Source of the DNA: Zygnema cylindricum
Lineage: Eukaryota; Streptophyta; Zygnematophyceae; Zygnematales; Zygnemataceae
Assembly: GCA_037447655.1 (NCBI GenBank)
Contig: JBBHKE010001902.1
Span: 413,622-477,621 of the forward strand
Reading direction: 5' to 3'
DNA: 64,000 bases
Below are positions 1-9,706 of the stretch, in pieces. The translations under genes and the position numbers were made by a program. Position 1 is the stretch's first letter, and each line of letters opens with the position of its first letter. The notes below the pieces were generated by a model. That model was not told the DNA's origin. It worked only from the letters and a program-made list of their open reading frames with translations, and searched no databases.

Positions 1-205
1 GACATCTTCGTCGCCATAAGAAGTTTTACTAAAGAAATAAGCTAAGTAATAACTTCACCCTCTGCCTTCTCAACAATAAACAAGAACAATCTAGATACGA
101 TAAAATTGTGCAAATAAGACTCAGATAGGAATGCCTATTGGCCAACCAAAGAGTCGACGCATTAATATTGAAATCAACCCTAAATCAGGTGGCAGCATTA
201 CAAGC

Positions 206-1360
206 TCAGCCCAAACAAATCCTCACCGTCGGATTCTCCAAAACGCTCCGCAAAATCTTTTTGAACCGCGCCCTCAGCGAGCTGTGCCAATGATTCTGCC
301 GCAAAACGACAAAAGCGGCTGTCAGCGCCATCATTCGGCAATCCGACGTCATCAAATTGCATACTAAGCGTCAGCAAAAGCAGCTCAAAGAAAGCCCCTT
401 CTCTCCCCGCACGTGCGAACCCGGTCCCTTACCTTTACTGCGTTGTCCGTTCTCCCCGGCAGCTCCCGCGCGATCCGCGCCCAGCTAGCTCCGTACTGCA
501 CGTGCGAGATGGCGACCGTACGACTCTCACGGTCGCAAAATTGTCCACGGCTGATCTGCCACGTCACAGTCCGTACAGGTTTCGGCTCGGTGAGATGTGA
601 TCATTCGAGCAACTTCGAAAAATGTGCGTGGATGCATTGAGAAGTATGTACGGAAATGTACGAAAACGCACGGAAAGCGTAATCCTACAAAATACTCAAA
701 AAATCTTAAAAAGTACGCCAAATTAACAGAAACGTTCGAAATTATCAAATTATACGGAAAGTGTACCCTAAAAAACATAATAGTACGTAAAATCTAAGGC
801 AGCCGTACTGAAAAACAAAGGATCGTACGATGATGTGTACCATAGAAACCCTAAAATCTCCCCTTTAATACCCTAAATAGTACGGACATATACGGACACT
901 GTACTTAAATGTACCACAAAAGTACGGGTGCAAAGTAGATTACGCATTTTATTAACTTTTCAACATCGTTTGATGCGTACCGTACTTTATATTCGTATTT
1001 TATACCGTGCGTACTATATATGCGTATACTATGCGCACGGGACATGTACGGCACACGGCCTCGCTTCACAAAACATGCGCGGACACATGAAATAAAATGA
1101 AAGAATGCGACCGGAATAAATGCGCGAATACGTCCAAAAAGCATGTTTGTCGTTTTGTGCCGCCCACCGACCTGCGGGTCCAGATGCTGCAGCCACCGCC
1201 GCCGACAACTTTTGGCAGAGCGCGCCGACAACTCCGGCGCATTCGAAACCGTACGGATCCACTCCGTACCCCCGCTGGCCAGTACGGCTCGCCGCAGCGC
1301 CGCATCTTCCGCCGGAGTCCACGGCCGCCGGGAGGCGCCGTTTTTGTCGTTTAGCGCCAT
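206..1360 (-). CDS. R2R3-MYB domain protein, three exons
   Basis: Probable DNA-binding transcription factor. Reading the minus strand, exon 1 is 1360-1172, exon 2 is 555-433 and exon 3 is 295-206. This gives a 133-residue protein that ends at a TGA. R2 has tryptophans at residues 14, 34 and 56, with KSCRRRW before the third. R3 has F69, W88 and W107, each 18 residues apart, with PGRTDNAVK followed across an intron by NHWHSSLR. A phenylalanine in the first R3 position and this C-end are typical of plant R2R3-MYBs of the MYB44-like type. Introns: donor CAG/GTCGGT to acceptor GTGGCAG/ATC (616 nt), and AAG/GTAAGG to GCGGCAG/AAT (137 nt); both fall between codons. ATG 1360 is the first start after an in-frame TAA at 1381-1379. 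Odd points: 21 instead of about 18 residues between the second and third R2 tryptophans, and almost nothing outside the MYB domain, so further exons or a relic gene are possible. Confidence 0.72.
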
Positions 1361-1370
1361 TTTCAATAGT

Positions 1371-1715
1371 GGAGGAGATTATGAGTGGGAGAGGGAGGTG
1401 GGGAGAGGGAGAAGTAAGGAAAGAAAGAGTGATCGGGAGAGAGGTAAGGGGGGGGGAGAGGGGGAGCGAGAGAGAGAAGGGCGTAGAAGTGGGGGGGCGG
1501 AGGGAGAGGGAGAGGAGGGTTGGGGAGAGAGAGAGGAGAGAGAGGGAGGGAGAGAGAGAGGGAGAGAGAGAGAGAGAGAAAGTGAGAGAGAGAGGGAAGG
1601 AAAAAGAAGAGGGACGTGCAGAGTGAGAAGAGAGGGAAAGAGAGAGGAAGATGGAAGGCAGTGAGAAGAAGAGAGAGAAAAAAGAGCGAGAGAGCGAGAG
1701 CGAGAGAGGGAGAGG
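1371..1715. repeat. GA/CT microsatellite upstream of the MYB gene
   Basis: About 345 bases of almost pure purine on the plus strand, made of GA, GGA and GAGAGG units, starting about 10 bases upstream of the MYB start codon. On the MYB coding strand it is a CT-rich tract in the 5' untranslated or promoter position. CT-rich tracts near transcription starts are common in plants, so a promoter role is possible but inferred. Its open frames (Arg/Glu-rich or Ser/Leu-rich) are products of low complexity. Confidence 0.9.
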
Positions 1716-1884
1716 TTCCTCTTCACAGGTCTCGTACACTTGTACGATCGCAGTCTTATTAGTTCGTCTGTTTCTTGGCCTCGTCGAGACTTCGCCTCAG
1801 GAAAGCCTCTTTATGGACGCGGCCACTTGAGCTCCCCCACTTGGTCTACAAGGCGCAAATGGTGCCACGTACCGCCCGCAAACC

Positions 1885-2095
1885 GCTCGTACATTGTTCG
1901 TACTCTATTCGTACATCTTCCATACATCGTCCGTGCACTGTCCGTACATCATTCGTCTATCATCCGAAACCATCCGTATACGATCCGTACATTATCCGTA
2001 TACAGTCCGTATACCATCCATACATGATCCGTACATTATCCTTACACCGTTCGTACATTGTCTGTATACCATTTGACATTTGTACATCGTACGTA
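1885..2095. repeat. Minisatellite of 11-12 bp units (TCCGTACATTA-like)
   Basis: About 18 degenerate copies of a short unit centred on CCGTACAT or CCGTATAC follow each other head to tail. The unit carries the GTAC tetramer that is frequent across the window. No coding function is seen; open frames here are repeats of Tyr, Ile, His and Arg. Confidence 0.8.
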
Positions 2096-3275
2096 CATCA
2101 AAAGGACAGAATCTGCTTACGCTGACAAATTTATCGCTTCGGACACAAACAAAGTCGCGTCATGAAAGGCAGAGAAGGACAGTCTGACGGCCACTTGGAT
2201 GGGCGACCGGTAGGTCTGCCGGCGTATCGTTTTAGGGTTTTAGACGATTAGGGTTTGTGGTTGGTACGTGTGGAGTTTTTTTTTTTTGTCTTTTGTGTTT
2301 TGAGAGAATTAGGTCCGTACGGATGAAAATTGTGATACGAAATTTGGAAGACTTTTTGGTGTTTTTTTTTTGGCTTTTCTATTCTTGTCCTCCAGTGGTT
2401 ATAATTGCTATTAATCTTTCTGTTCTTAAGAAAAGGAAAGCATGGACCAATGAAAAATGTTACACACACGTGGGAAGACTTTTAATGGTGTGAATCGGGG
2501 GATTTCAAATGATTTTATCTGTCTGGGGTTTTATTTTTATATTTTTCTTAAATCTGCGACCGACCAAAGACGTCCTTTACTGATTTGTGGCGAAGTATTT
2601 CTTTTAGTAACTTTCGTATTTGACACGTGGAGCTTCGAAGGAAGTTTTGAGGCCACCTGTGAAAAAAGAATCGGGTCGATATTTCTGTATCCACGCCGAT
2701 ACGATTTTAATTTATTGCGTCAAAAAACCGAAACACTGTTTGTCGGCGCCACTCAATCAGGAAAAGGGAAGACTTGCGCCCAAAACGACAAAAATATAAC
2801 ACGTGATTTCGGAGCGTGGATTTGTTCCGTCATCGAATGCGGGATTCTCCACTCTCTAATCATGGACAGCTGTCGTGGAACTTTTTTACGACTTTCTTGT
2901 ACCAGGTGTACGGATTGTGTAATACGACAAAATAGGGGGAAAACTGTCAGTCCTCTCTTGGAAAACAAAACCAGGATCTTCCCCATCCGTTGCCATAAAA
3001 ATTTGGCAGTATTAGGAAAATGCACTGTTAGGTAATGATGGGAAGGCAGAAAAAGTACAGACATTTTCATTTGTACGGACTGATTTCTCGTACGAAGGTA
3101 ATGCTGTTGTACATGTAACCTTTTAACATTTTAGAAAGTTCCCGAAATAGCGCCGCTACTGTACTTTATCGGTGAACCCTTAACATTTAAGGGTATGTCC
3201 CCATGTACTTGTAACTTAGCTAACATACTTTGTATTTTAGCGCGGATCCGCCGGACCCGGTTTTCAAGTGTCTCA
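2096..3275. other. Non-coding stretch, no recognisable gene
   Basis: AT-rich DNA with short T runs and scattered GTAC. I see no conserved protein motif in any frame. From about 3186 a copy of a family C-like left end begins (TTAAGGGTATGTCCCCATG, then a GTTACTTTG-like stretch), apparently a truncated element. Confidence 0.5.
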
Positions 3276-3354
3276 AAGGGTATGTCCCCATGTGCATAGG
3301 TAAGGGTTTTTTTCTGTCGTTTTCCTGTAAAACTTAGAGCCGTACTGCCTAAGT
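3276..3354 (-). mobile_element. Inverted right end of a family C element
   Basis: This 79-bp stretch is close to the reverse complement of 5073-5148, the right end of the complete C element nearby (GGGTATGTCCCCATG and the TTTCTGTCGTTTTCCTG block both match). It shows that a second, inverted and truncated C copy abuts the left arm of the large palindrome. Confidence 0.7.
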
Positions 3355-4105
3355 TGCAACCGTACGAAGGAATCGCAAATTTGTAGAGTACAATTTGCGT
3401 CATCCTCGAATTTAGGATGTATGAAAATTTGTCGTCTTGTGTTTTTCGACCCACTTCCACGACAAAAAACGTCATCTTCAACCTTACGTTTAAAACACAT
3501 GCGCGGTGTGTCTTAAAACTAGGTATTTTCGATAAACAAATAGGAACATATATTCGCACGTGCCTAAATTTTCGAAAATATTCATACGATTACCAAGGAC
3601 AAAGAAAAGTACAGAATTCGCTATGTTTTGTCCGTTTGAGTTCGAATACGACGAAGAAAAGTGCAGAATTTGTTTGGTTTTGTCAGTTGCTTCTCCTATC
3701 CGGTCGACGTGAAATGGCATCGGAATTTGAAGACCCCTGCAAAAAAGAAATCCGTACTGGACAAAAACGGACAAAACCAAACAAATTGTGTACTTTTATT
3801 CGTCGTATTCGAACGCAAACGGACAAAACATAGCGAATTCTGTACTTTTCTTTGTCCTTAGAAATCGTATGAAAATTTTCGAAAAGTACGGCATGTGCGA
3901 ATAAACGTTCCTATTTTTTTATGGAAAATACTTAGTTTTAAAACACATCGCGCATGTGTTTTAAACGTAAGGTTGAAGGTGACGTTTTTTGTCGTGGAAG
4001 TGGGTCAAAAAACACAAGACGACAAATTTTCATACATCCTAAATTTGAGGATGACGCAAATTGTACTCTACAAATTTGCGATTCCTTCGTACGGTTGCAA
4101 CTTAG
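3349..4105. repeat. 757-bp fold-back inverted repeat (336-bp arms, 85-bp loop)
   Basis: The left arm 3349-3684 is the reverse complement of 3770-4105. It starts CTAAGTTGCAAC and ends TTTGGTTTTGTC; the right arm begins GACAAAACCAAA and ends GTTGCAACTTAG. Arm coordinates are exactly symmetric about 3727, so net indels between arms are zero, with only scattered substitutions seen by eye. The 85-base loop is unique. If transcribed it would give a very long hairpin. Short open frames in the arms mirror each other and are not genes. It could be a fold-back element or an inverted duplication formed at the flanking C elements. Confidence 0.88.
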
Positions 4106-5148
4106 GGTATTTTCGCATGTAACCGAAACTTAGTCTTGTTACTTTGTTTTTTAGCGAAGATTCTCCGTACAATTTTCAGAGCATTCGTATGTAAAGAAAT
4201 GAAATCGTAACTTTAAATTGTGACGGATGTAGACGTGGGTGTAATTTGTGACGATTGTACACGAGTACAAAACTCGCGACAATCGATGACGTTTACAAAA
4301 TAGAGACGGTTGTAGACGTCTACCTACTTGTGACATTGTAGATGTTTAGGGTTTGTGACATTTTGACGTCACGCGTACTTATGATAGCGTCGACGTCACT
4401 AATTCCAAAACATTCCGCCATGGTTTCTCGATTTTGTTTTTTCGTCCGTTCTCACTCTACTTGCCATCAAATTAAGCTAAAAGACAGCCAAAACAAATAT
4501 TTTTCATAGATCTTTCATTTGATACCTTTCTTGCCTTTTTTCATTGCAAGAATTGTGAGATAGACGAGTTAGGTGGAGAGGGAGAGAAAGAGAGGCGCTT
4601 TCACCATCTTCGCTTTTGCGAAATGGCGTCAGTTGGTCGAAACCCCCTCCACGGGCCCTGTACGGAAAAAAGCGCACGAAAAAAAGTCACGCATAGGTTG
4701 GAAACGTGCAGTGGGTTTTTTTTTTTTTTGGTACTCCGCGGACAAAAATTGTCAAAAAATCTGACATGTGCGACAACATCTTCCTATTCGCTCTCCTTTT
4801 TGGACTATATTTAAAATCACCTCGCGAGGTGATTTGACGTAAAGTTTGAACGTGTGATGAAAGGACGCGAAAATGGGTCGAAATGCGCTAAACGACAAAT
4901 TGCATCGCGCTCGTCGACAAACTTACGTACGTCTAAAGTTTCACTGTAATGTAACTTGTACGGTGCTAATTTCAATTTTTTGGTACGGCTGCGGATTTTC
5001 TCGTTTTTTTCTAAGTTATGAAGGAAAACGACACGAAATAACTGTAACTTTACCACATGCGAAGATACCCTTAGGCAGTACGGCGCTAAGTTTTACAGGA
5101 AAACGACAGAAAAAAACCCCTACTTATGCACATGGGGACATACCCTAA
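4102..5148 (+). mobile_element. Family C terminal-inverted-repeat element, copy 1
   Basis: The left end TTAGGGTATTTTCGCATG mirrors the right end CATGGGGACATACCCTAA. The order of internal blocks matches the copies at 14098-15011 (same orientation) and 48622-49413 (inverted): an ACTTTGTTTTTTAGCGAAG block after the left end, a TGTAGACGTGGGT block, a GAGAGGGAGAGAAAGAG block and a conserved palindrome at 4814-4835. No transposase is encoded, so it is non-autonomous. I see no convincing target-site duplication, so the superfamily is unassigned. Confidence 0.75.
4814..4835. repeat. Perfect 22-bp palindrome conserved in family C
   Basis: Each half is AAATCACCTCG. The equivalent sites in the other two C copies are at 14774-14793 (TCGCCTCGTGAGGTGA core) and 48859-48879 (one base shorter). 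Conservation of both halves while the surroundings have diverged makes it stand out. Confidence 0.85.
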
Positions 5149-5824
5149 GTCTCGGCAGCTGAAAGATTTAAACATTATCGTATGGAAATCGACTTGGGGA
5201 AAAGATACGTAACACATTTTGTCTGTATGTACCGATATTTGACTTTAGAGGGGAGCTAAATTCCGCCTCCATTTTCTGTACTGTCGTTTTCGAAGAAGCA
5301 TTTCAAGAAGGTCAGATTACTGTTGGCGCGAAGTGAATTTCAAACACTTGATTTACATAAAAAATGAGTACAAAAAGCTGTCATACGTTATTTATTTAAT
5401 TCCTCATCGGATTCAAAAGTGGTTGTCAATCATTATTCATGCGCTACAAAACGACAAAACTTTTCCGGCTATTTTTATATTTACTTTATATTGTACTTTA
5501 CGTACTTACTCTAAGTTTCACGCCTTAATGATTGACCACAACCAACATAAGCGACAAATTTACAATTTTTTTTTGTTGATATTTCTGGCGTTATGGGCTT
5601 GTTCGGCTTATCTCGAACAGGCGAATTTTCTCGTAATTGTACTTTTTGACCCATCCAGGTGTGCAAAATCAGAGGACCTAAAATTACGGAGCGTAAATTA
5701 CGGCACCAATCCGTAAGTACGGCACCGATGCCCCCGTGGGATCGGTCAAAAACTTCAAATAAAAGCGTGATAGCTCTTAGGCCGTTCCCATTATAATTGT
5801 AATTACGCAAAGTTCATTTGTATC
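5149..5824. other. Non-coding stretch, nothing recognised
   Basis: Unique-looking AT-rich DNA with frequent GTAC. Two overlapping open frames of about 100-130 codons on opposite strands (5333-5716 and 5511-5810) show no family motif. Confidence 0.4.
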
Positions 5825-6279
5825 ATAGTTCAAAAGTAGGTGAAAGTAGGCCCATACAATATGCCTATTGTACGCAAAACATACAATATGACCTTACGAC
5901 CCATATTGTATTGGTCGCAAAATGAAAAAAAATAGTAACAGTGTTGAGTTGCACATCGATCGATAGAGAATTAAACGTCATGTATAAATTTTGAAAAACA
6001 CTCGGACAAAAAATTATTTTTCTGTGAGTTTTGAGGTATTTTTTATTTAAACCATCAGATTTGGACGATCGGACGGTCTTTGATCAAATTAGCGATCTAA
6101 GAAGATCATATGAAAAGCCCATAACACAACTTACGATAGGACTATCGTCAGATTTGGACGATCGGACAGTCACTGATCAAAGTAACTATTTAAGAAGAAC
6201 ACATGAAAAGGCCATAATACAACTTACGATGAAGGCGCCTACAAAAGGCCTACAATAGAAACGCCTACTTTTGAACTAT
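5825..6279. mobile_element. Element G, miniature inverted-repeat element (about 455 bp)
   Basis: The left end ATAGTTCAAAAGTAGG is the reverse complement of the right end CCTACTTTTGAACTAT. Inside, a 93-bp unit is duplicated in tandem, starting at 6055 and 6148 with TCAGATTTGGACGATCGGAC in both. No target duplication was resolved and no protein is encoded. A fragment of family C (GTAGCGAAGATTCTCC) follows directly at about 6292. Confidence 0.7.
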
Positions 6280-8469
6280 AGTTTGTTTTGTAGCGAAGAT
6301 TCTCCATACACGGTTTATTAAAGTTTAAATGCATAAAAGTTAAAACTACAACGCAAATCGCTATTGGTGTAAATAACATTATCTCTGCACCCCAAAATTT
6401 TGAGCCCTCGAACCTAAAATAAAATTAATAATTATATTTTTTGATAAAGCTATTATAAGTACGCTTTAATTAGCGTCATTGACTCTAATTTGGGCGATTT
6501 TTCCGAATCATGCAAGTCGGTACTGAAATTGCTTGTTAAAGCGTACAAACGTACAGAAAACGTGTCAGAAAACGGCGTCGAGACAGGAAAGTTTGTGGTG
6601 GTGCCACTTAAAAGCGCCCTCCGATTTTGATTCTAGTAATAAATGTTAAAAATTGATCAAGTGCTCCGATAGATGCTCACATACAAAAATCAATATCACA
6701 GCGGAAGCTTAAATAAACATATTCCACATAAAACATTCACGGCTCACAATAAAACATGTCGACCAAATATAAATATATTAAACCGAAGCTTTCATAATAA
6801 CAACCTCTCTTCTTTCTTCCCTCAAATCATCTTTTCTCTATACATCTTATTGTGTCATTCCTTAAGTCACATAATGCATCTCTTACATAGACTGCATGAT
6901 GCATCTCCCCAGACTGCATACTAACCTGATGAAAACACTCACTAATATACCTCCTTAACACTGACAGCTCACGACCACTAACTCCACTAACTGAAAACAG
7001 ACGAGGGCGCCGAAGTCCACATGCGGACGTGCGCCTAAAAAGCATTCAAGCGCCGAAGCAAAGTGACACGCACTAAAAGAACTAGACACGTACAGCGTAC
7101 TAAATATCATAGTCACCGTTCAAGATAATACAAAACAGACGACACCAAACTGAACCATCTTACATAAATAATCTATGTACCGGTTGGTACCGAACCGCCG
7201 TACATTGAACGAACTAAAGGTTAGAGGTCGCAAAAGTCAAAAAAATTCATACCCGAAACCGACCGTTATTTTTTTCAAAATCTGAGTAAGCGATTACCTG
7301 AGTTTTGTCACGCTCCAAAATTGTTAACCGTTAACCGACCGTCGTTTACGAAAAAAAAAATTAACCGAATCTCGATTTTTTGTGACTAACCGTGCCCGCC
7401 CGTAACCAAAAAAATACAAAATTAATCAATGTACGACGCAATAAGCTAATAATTACGATTTGTCGCGTTCCCTAAGATTTGCAAAATGAAGTGTTACTAC
7501 ACCGCGTGTAACAGCAATAGCGGATCGAACTTGTTTATAAAGGGGTATTTAGGTGTTATGATTATAGAGTACTAAATTTGGTAGACCTCCGCAAAAGAAT
7601 CACGCTATTTGGAGTTATATTTTAAAAGTTATAGCGATGGGTGCATTTAGGTGACAGCGTGGGGTCTAAATAACAAGTGGGTATCATTGAAACGGGTTAA
7701 GGGTCAAATTAGTACCGAAATTACGCGTGTACGTTTCATAAATTTCTAACGAAACGTTTAGTATGCACGGTGGTTCGTTTCGTACAAATTTTAGTACGAA
7801 ACGTCACTTTTACTTAAGGGAATTTCGTTGGAAGTTTCGCGTGCGAAATTTGTTACGCACGATCGTGCGAAGTCGCGTTTCGTTTGGCGCGCACTTTTGC
7901 ACGTAAATGTTACGTAGTGAAACGTAACATTTGATTGGTTAGTAAAGTGCTAAGTAGTTAGTAAGAGATTTCGCACGTTTTTGCATTGGTCAGTCTGAGT
8001 CATTGTTGATCAATTTTTGGCCCAGGTAAAAGCCTGTTAAAACGGAGCGTTGACTCTGGCCTGGCGAGTCCAGGGCGATGATGGATAAATAGTGAAGTGT
8101 AAGAGGAGAGTAGACATCTTTTCCTTTGGAAAATTTTGTGGAAATTCCAGCTGATCTTGGTCCTGAGCGATTAATACCAAATTGGAGAAAAGGCATTTTG
8201 CATTGAAATCTCTTACTAACTAAATAGTGTTTTAGTAGTTAAGAGATAGAATTATTAAGAGTGGAGAGTAGAGGAAACACTTTAATTTGAAGGGTTGAGC
8301 CACGAGGGCAAGAGACCAAGCTAATGTTATGTGGACAGAAGCTTCTTTTAATTTAAAGTTTATCCTTATGTGAGTGTTTTCCAATGTGGATGTGTATTTT
8401 CCAATGTGTGGAATGTGTGGTTGGAATTGTTTGTAGTAATGGGATTTTCTGAGAGGTAGGAGATCCTGT

Positions 8470-9009
8470 TACACCGCGCATCGTTATTAGTGTCAAAGTT
8501 TAAATAGTGTGGAAGTAAATATACCGTCATTGACGCTAATTAAGATTATTTTTTTTTGTTTAAAGGTGTATTCTAATTTCGGCGTTTATGCTAATTTGGG
8601 AACAGCAAAAATGGAATATTCGTTGTACGATTATATACATTAATATATGTATCTGTATACAATATTAAAAATCGTACGCCGTCGTGAAATTTAAATATCC
8701 GTACATATAAGATTAATTTACGTGTCAAAACAATCCCATTTTTTTAGCGCACGATCCTATGCGTGCACGTTTGATTTAACTCATTTTTTGTAAAATTTTC
8801 ACTTGAAAAAGTACATTTATGTACGGTCTCACATCGACCGTACACCACACTATTTAGATATTATTGTAATTCGTCCTTTACGCTATTTTGTACGGTACCT
8901 TAATTAACGTCAAGGAAAAATTAAAATCATGTATCCTATTTGAGGAAAAAAATCAAAATTTTAAGAACCCAAATTAGTGTCGTTGACACTAATAACGATG
9001 CGCGGTGTA
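8470..9009. mobile_element. Family D miniature element, about 540 bp, nested in the hAT
   Basis: The left end TACACCGCGCATCGTTATTA and right end TAATAACGATGCGCGGTGTA are perfect inverted repeats bounded by TA. It is nearly identical in layout to the inverted copy at 17529-18063: both hold the TTTAAATAGTGTGGAAGTAA block and a GTACGGTCTCACATCGACC-like block. It has no coding capacity. TA target use suggests a Tc1/mariner-type source. Confidence 0.9.
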
Positions 9010-9290
9010 CCGTGTCAGATTTGCGACGCTTTGTCGCGTTCCCTAAGATTTGCGAAATGAATAGTGTACACCTGTGTCAGATTTGCGACGCTTTGTCGCG
9101 TTGCCTAAGATTTGCGAAATGAATATTGTACTACCGTGTCAGATTCGCGACGCTTTGTCGCGTTCCCTAAGATTTTCGAAATGAGTAGTGTACTACCGTG
9201 TCAGATTTGCGACGCTTTGTTGCGTTCCCTTTGATTTGCGAAATAAATAGCTTCCTACAGTACCGTGTCAAATTTGCGACGCTAATCATA
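9010..9290. repeat. Tandem repeat, 61-66 bp unit, about 5 copies
   Basis: Units begin GTGTCAGATTTGCGACGC near 9012, 9073, 9134, 9198 and 9264 and continue with TTGTCGCGTTCCCTAAGA. The same unit in opposite orientation fills part of the second hAT copy (about 15536-15800 and 16023-16130). It is therefore an internal repeat of that hAT family and not a local satellite. Confidence 0.85.
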
Positions 9291-9694
9291 ATATCACGTA
9301 CTTCCACGATGCCAAAGAGTACAAAGTACAAGAATGTTGGATTATAGCGACAGTACAAAATTTTCATTTTTTTTTGGTTTTTTGGTTGACCGACCGTAAC
9401 CGACCGTTTTTTTTTTCCTGGTGAATCAACTGACCGTAACCGCCCGACCCCCAAAATTTGGCAACCGAATCCGTTCCGGATCCGGAGAGGGCGGTCGGTT
9501 AACGGTCGGTCACGGTTTCGGTTGACCGTTTGCTACATCTGCTAAAGGTACTCCGACACAAATCGCGAAACCATACTCAAATCGAATCGCGCCACGCGAA
9601 CCAAATCGTCAATAAATCTGCGGAAGACCGATTCTCCACATCGAACGAAAACATGATTTCGGCTGATCCACCGATTCTTCCAATAATCCTAACA

Positions 9695-9706
9695 ATCCCC
9701 CTCTTA
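9695..9706 (-). other. Polypurine tract of the LARD-like element
   Basis: On the minus strand TAAGAGGGGGAT lies directly against the TGTTAGG start of the 3' LTR, the position of the plus-strand primer in LTR retrotransposons. Confidence 0.8.

Larger units (their letters stand above)
7222..9541. mobile_element. Non-autonomous hAT element, copy 1
   Basis: The ends are TAGAGGTCGCAAAAG on the left and, reversed, CAGATGTAGCAAAC on the right. They are flanked by the 8-bp duplication CTAAAGGT (7214-7221 and 9542-9549). An 8-bp target and a CAGAGGTCGCAAA-type terminus are diagnostic of hAT elements. The subterminal regions are rich in ACCGACCG and GGTCGGTTAACGGTC repeats. No transposase is present. 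It carries a nested D element (8470-9009) and a tandem-repeat block (9010-9290). Confidence 0.88.
6644..9694 (-). repeat. 3' LTR of the LARD-like element, enlarged by a nested hAT
   Basis: The segment 6644-7221 matches 12600-13160, including the shared GATCAAGTGCTCC and CGGCTCACAATAAAACATGTC blocks. The segment 9626-9694 matches 13288-13355. The extra length is the hAT element at 7222-9541. The right LTR lacks about 2.28 kb relative to this one. Confidence 0.85.

Noticed and set aside
1029-1739. Long Ser/Leu-rich and Arg/Glu-rich frames
   Set aside because: They run through the GA/CT microsatellite; low-complexity composition keeps them open.
3131-4122. Pair of similar frames (about 140 and 75 codons) considered as a duplicated gene
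   Set aside because: They are the two arms of the palindrome read in opposite directions; no coding signal beyond the mirror symmetry.
9010-9290. Regular 61-66 bp repeats considered as a CRISPR array
   Set aside because: Units are contiguous with no unique spacers, lie inside a eukaryotic hAT element and recur inverted elsewhere.
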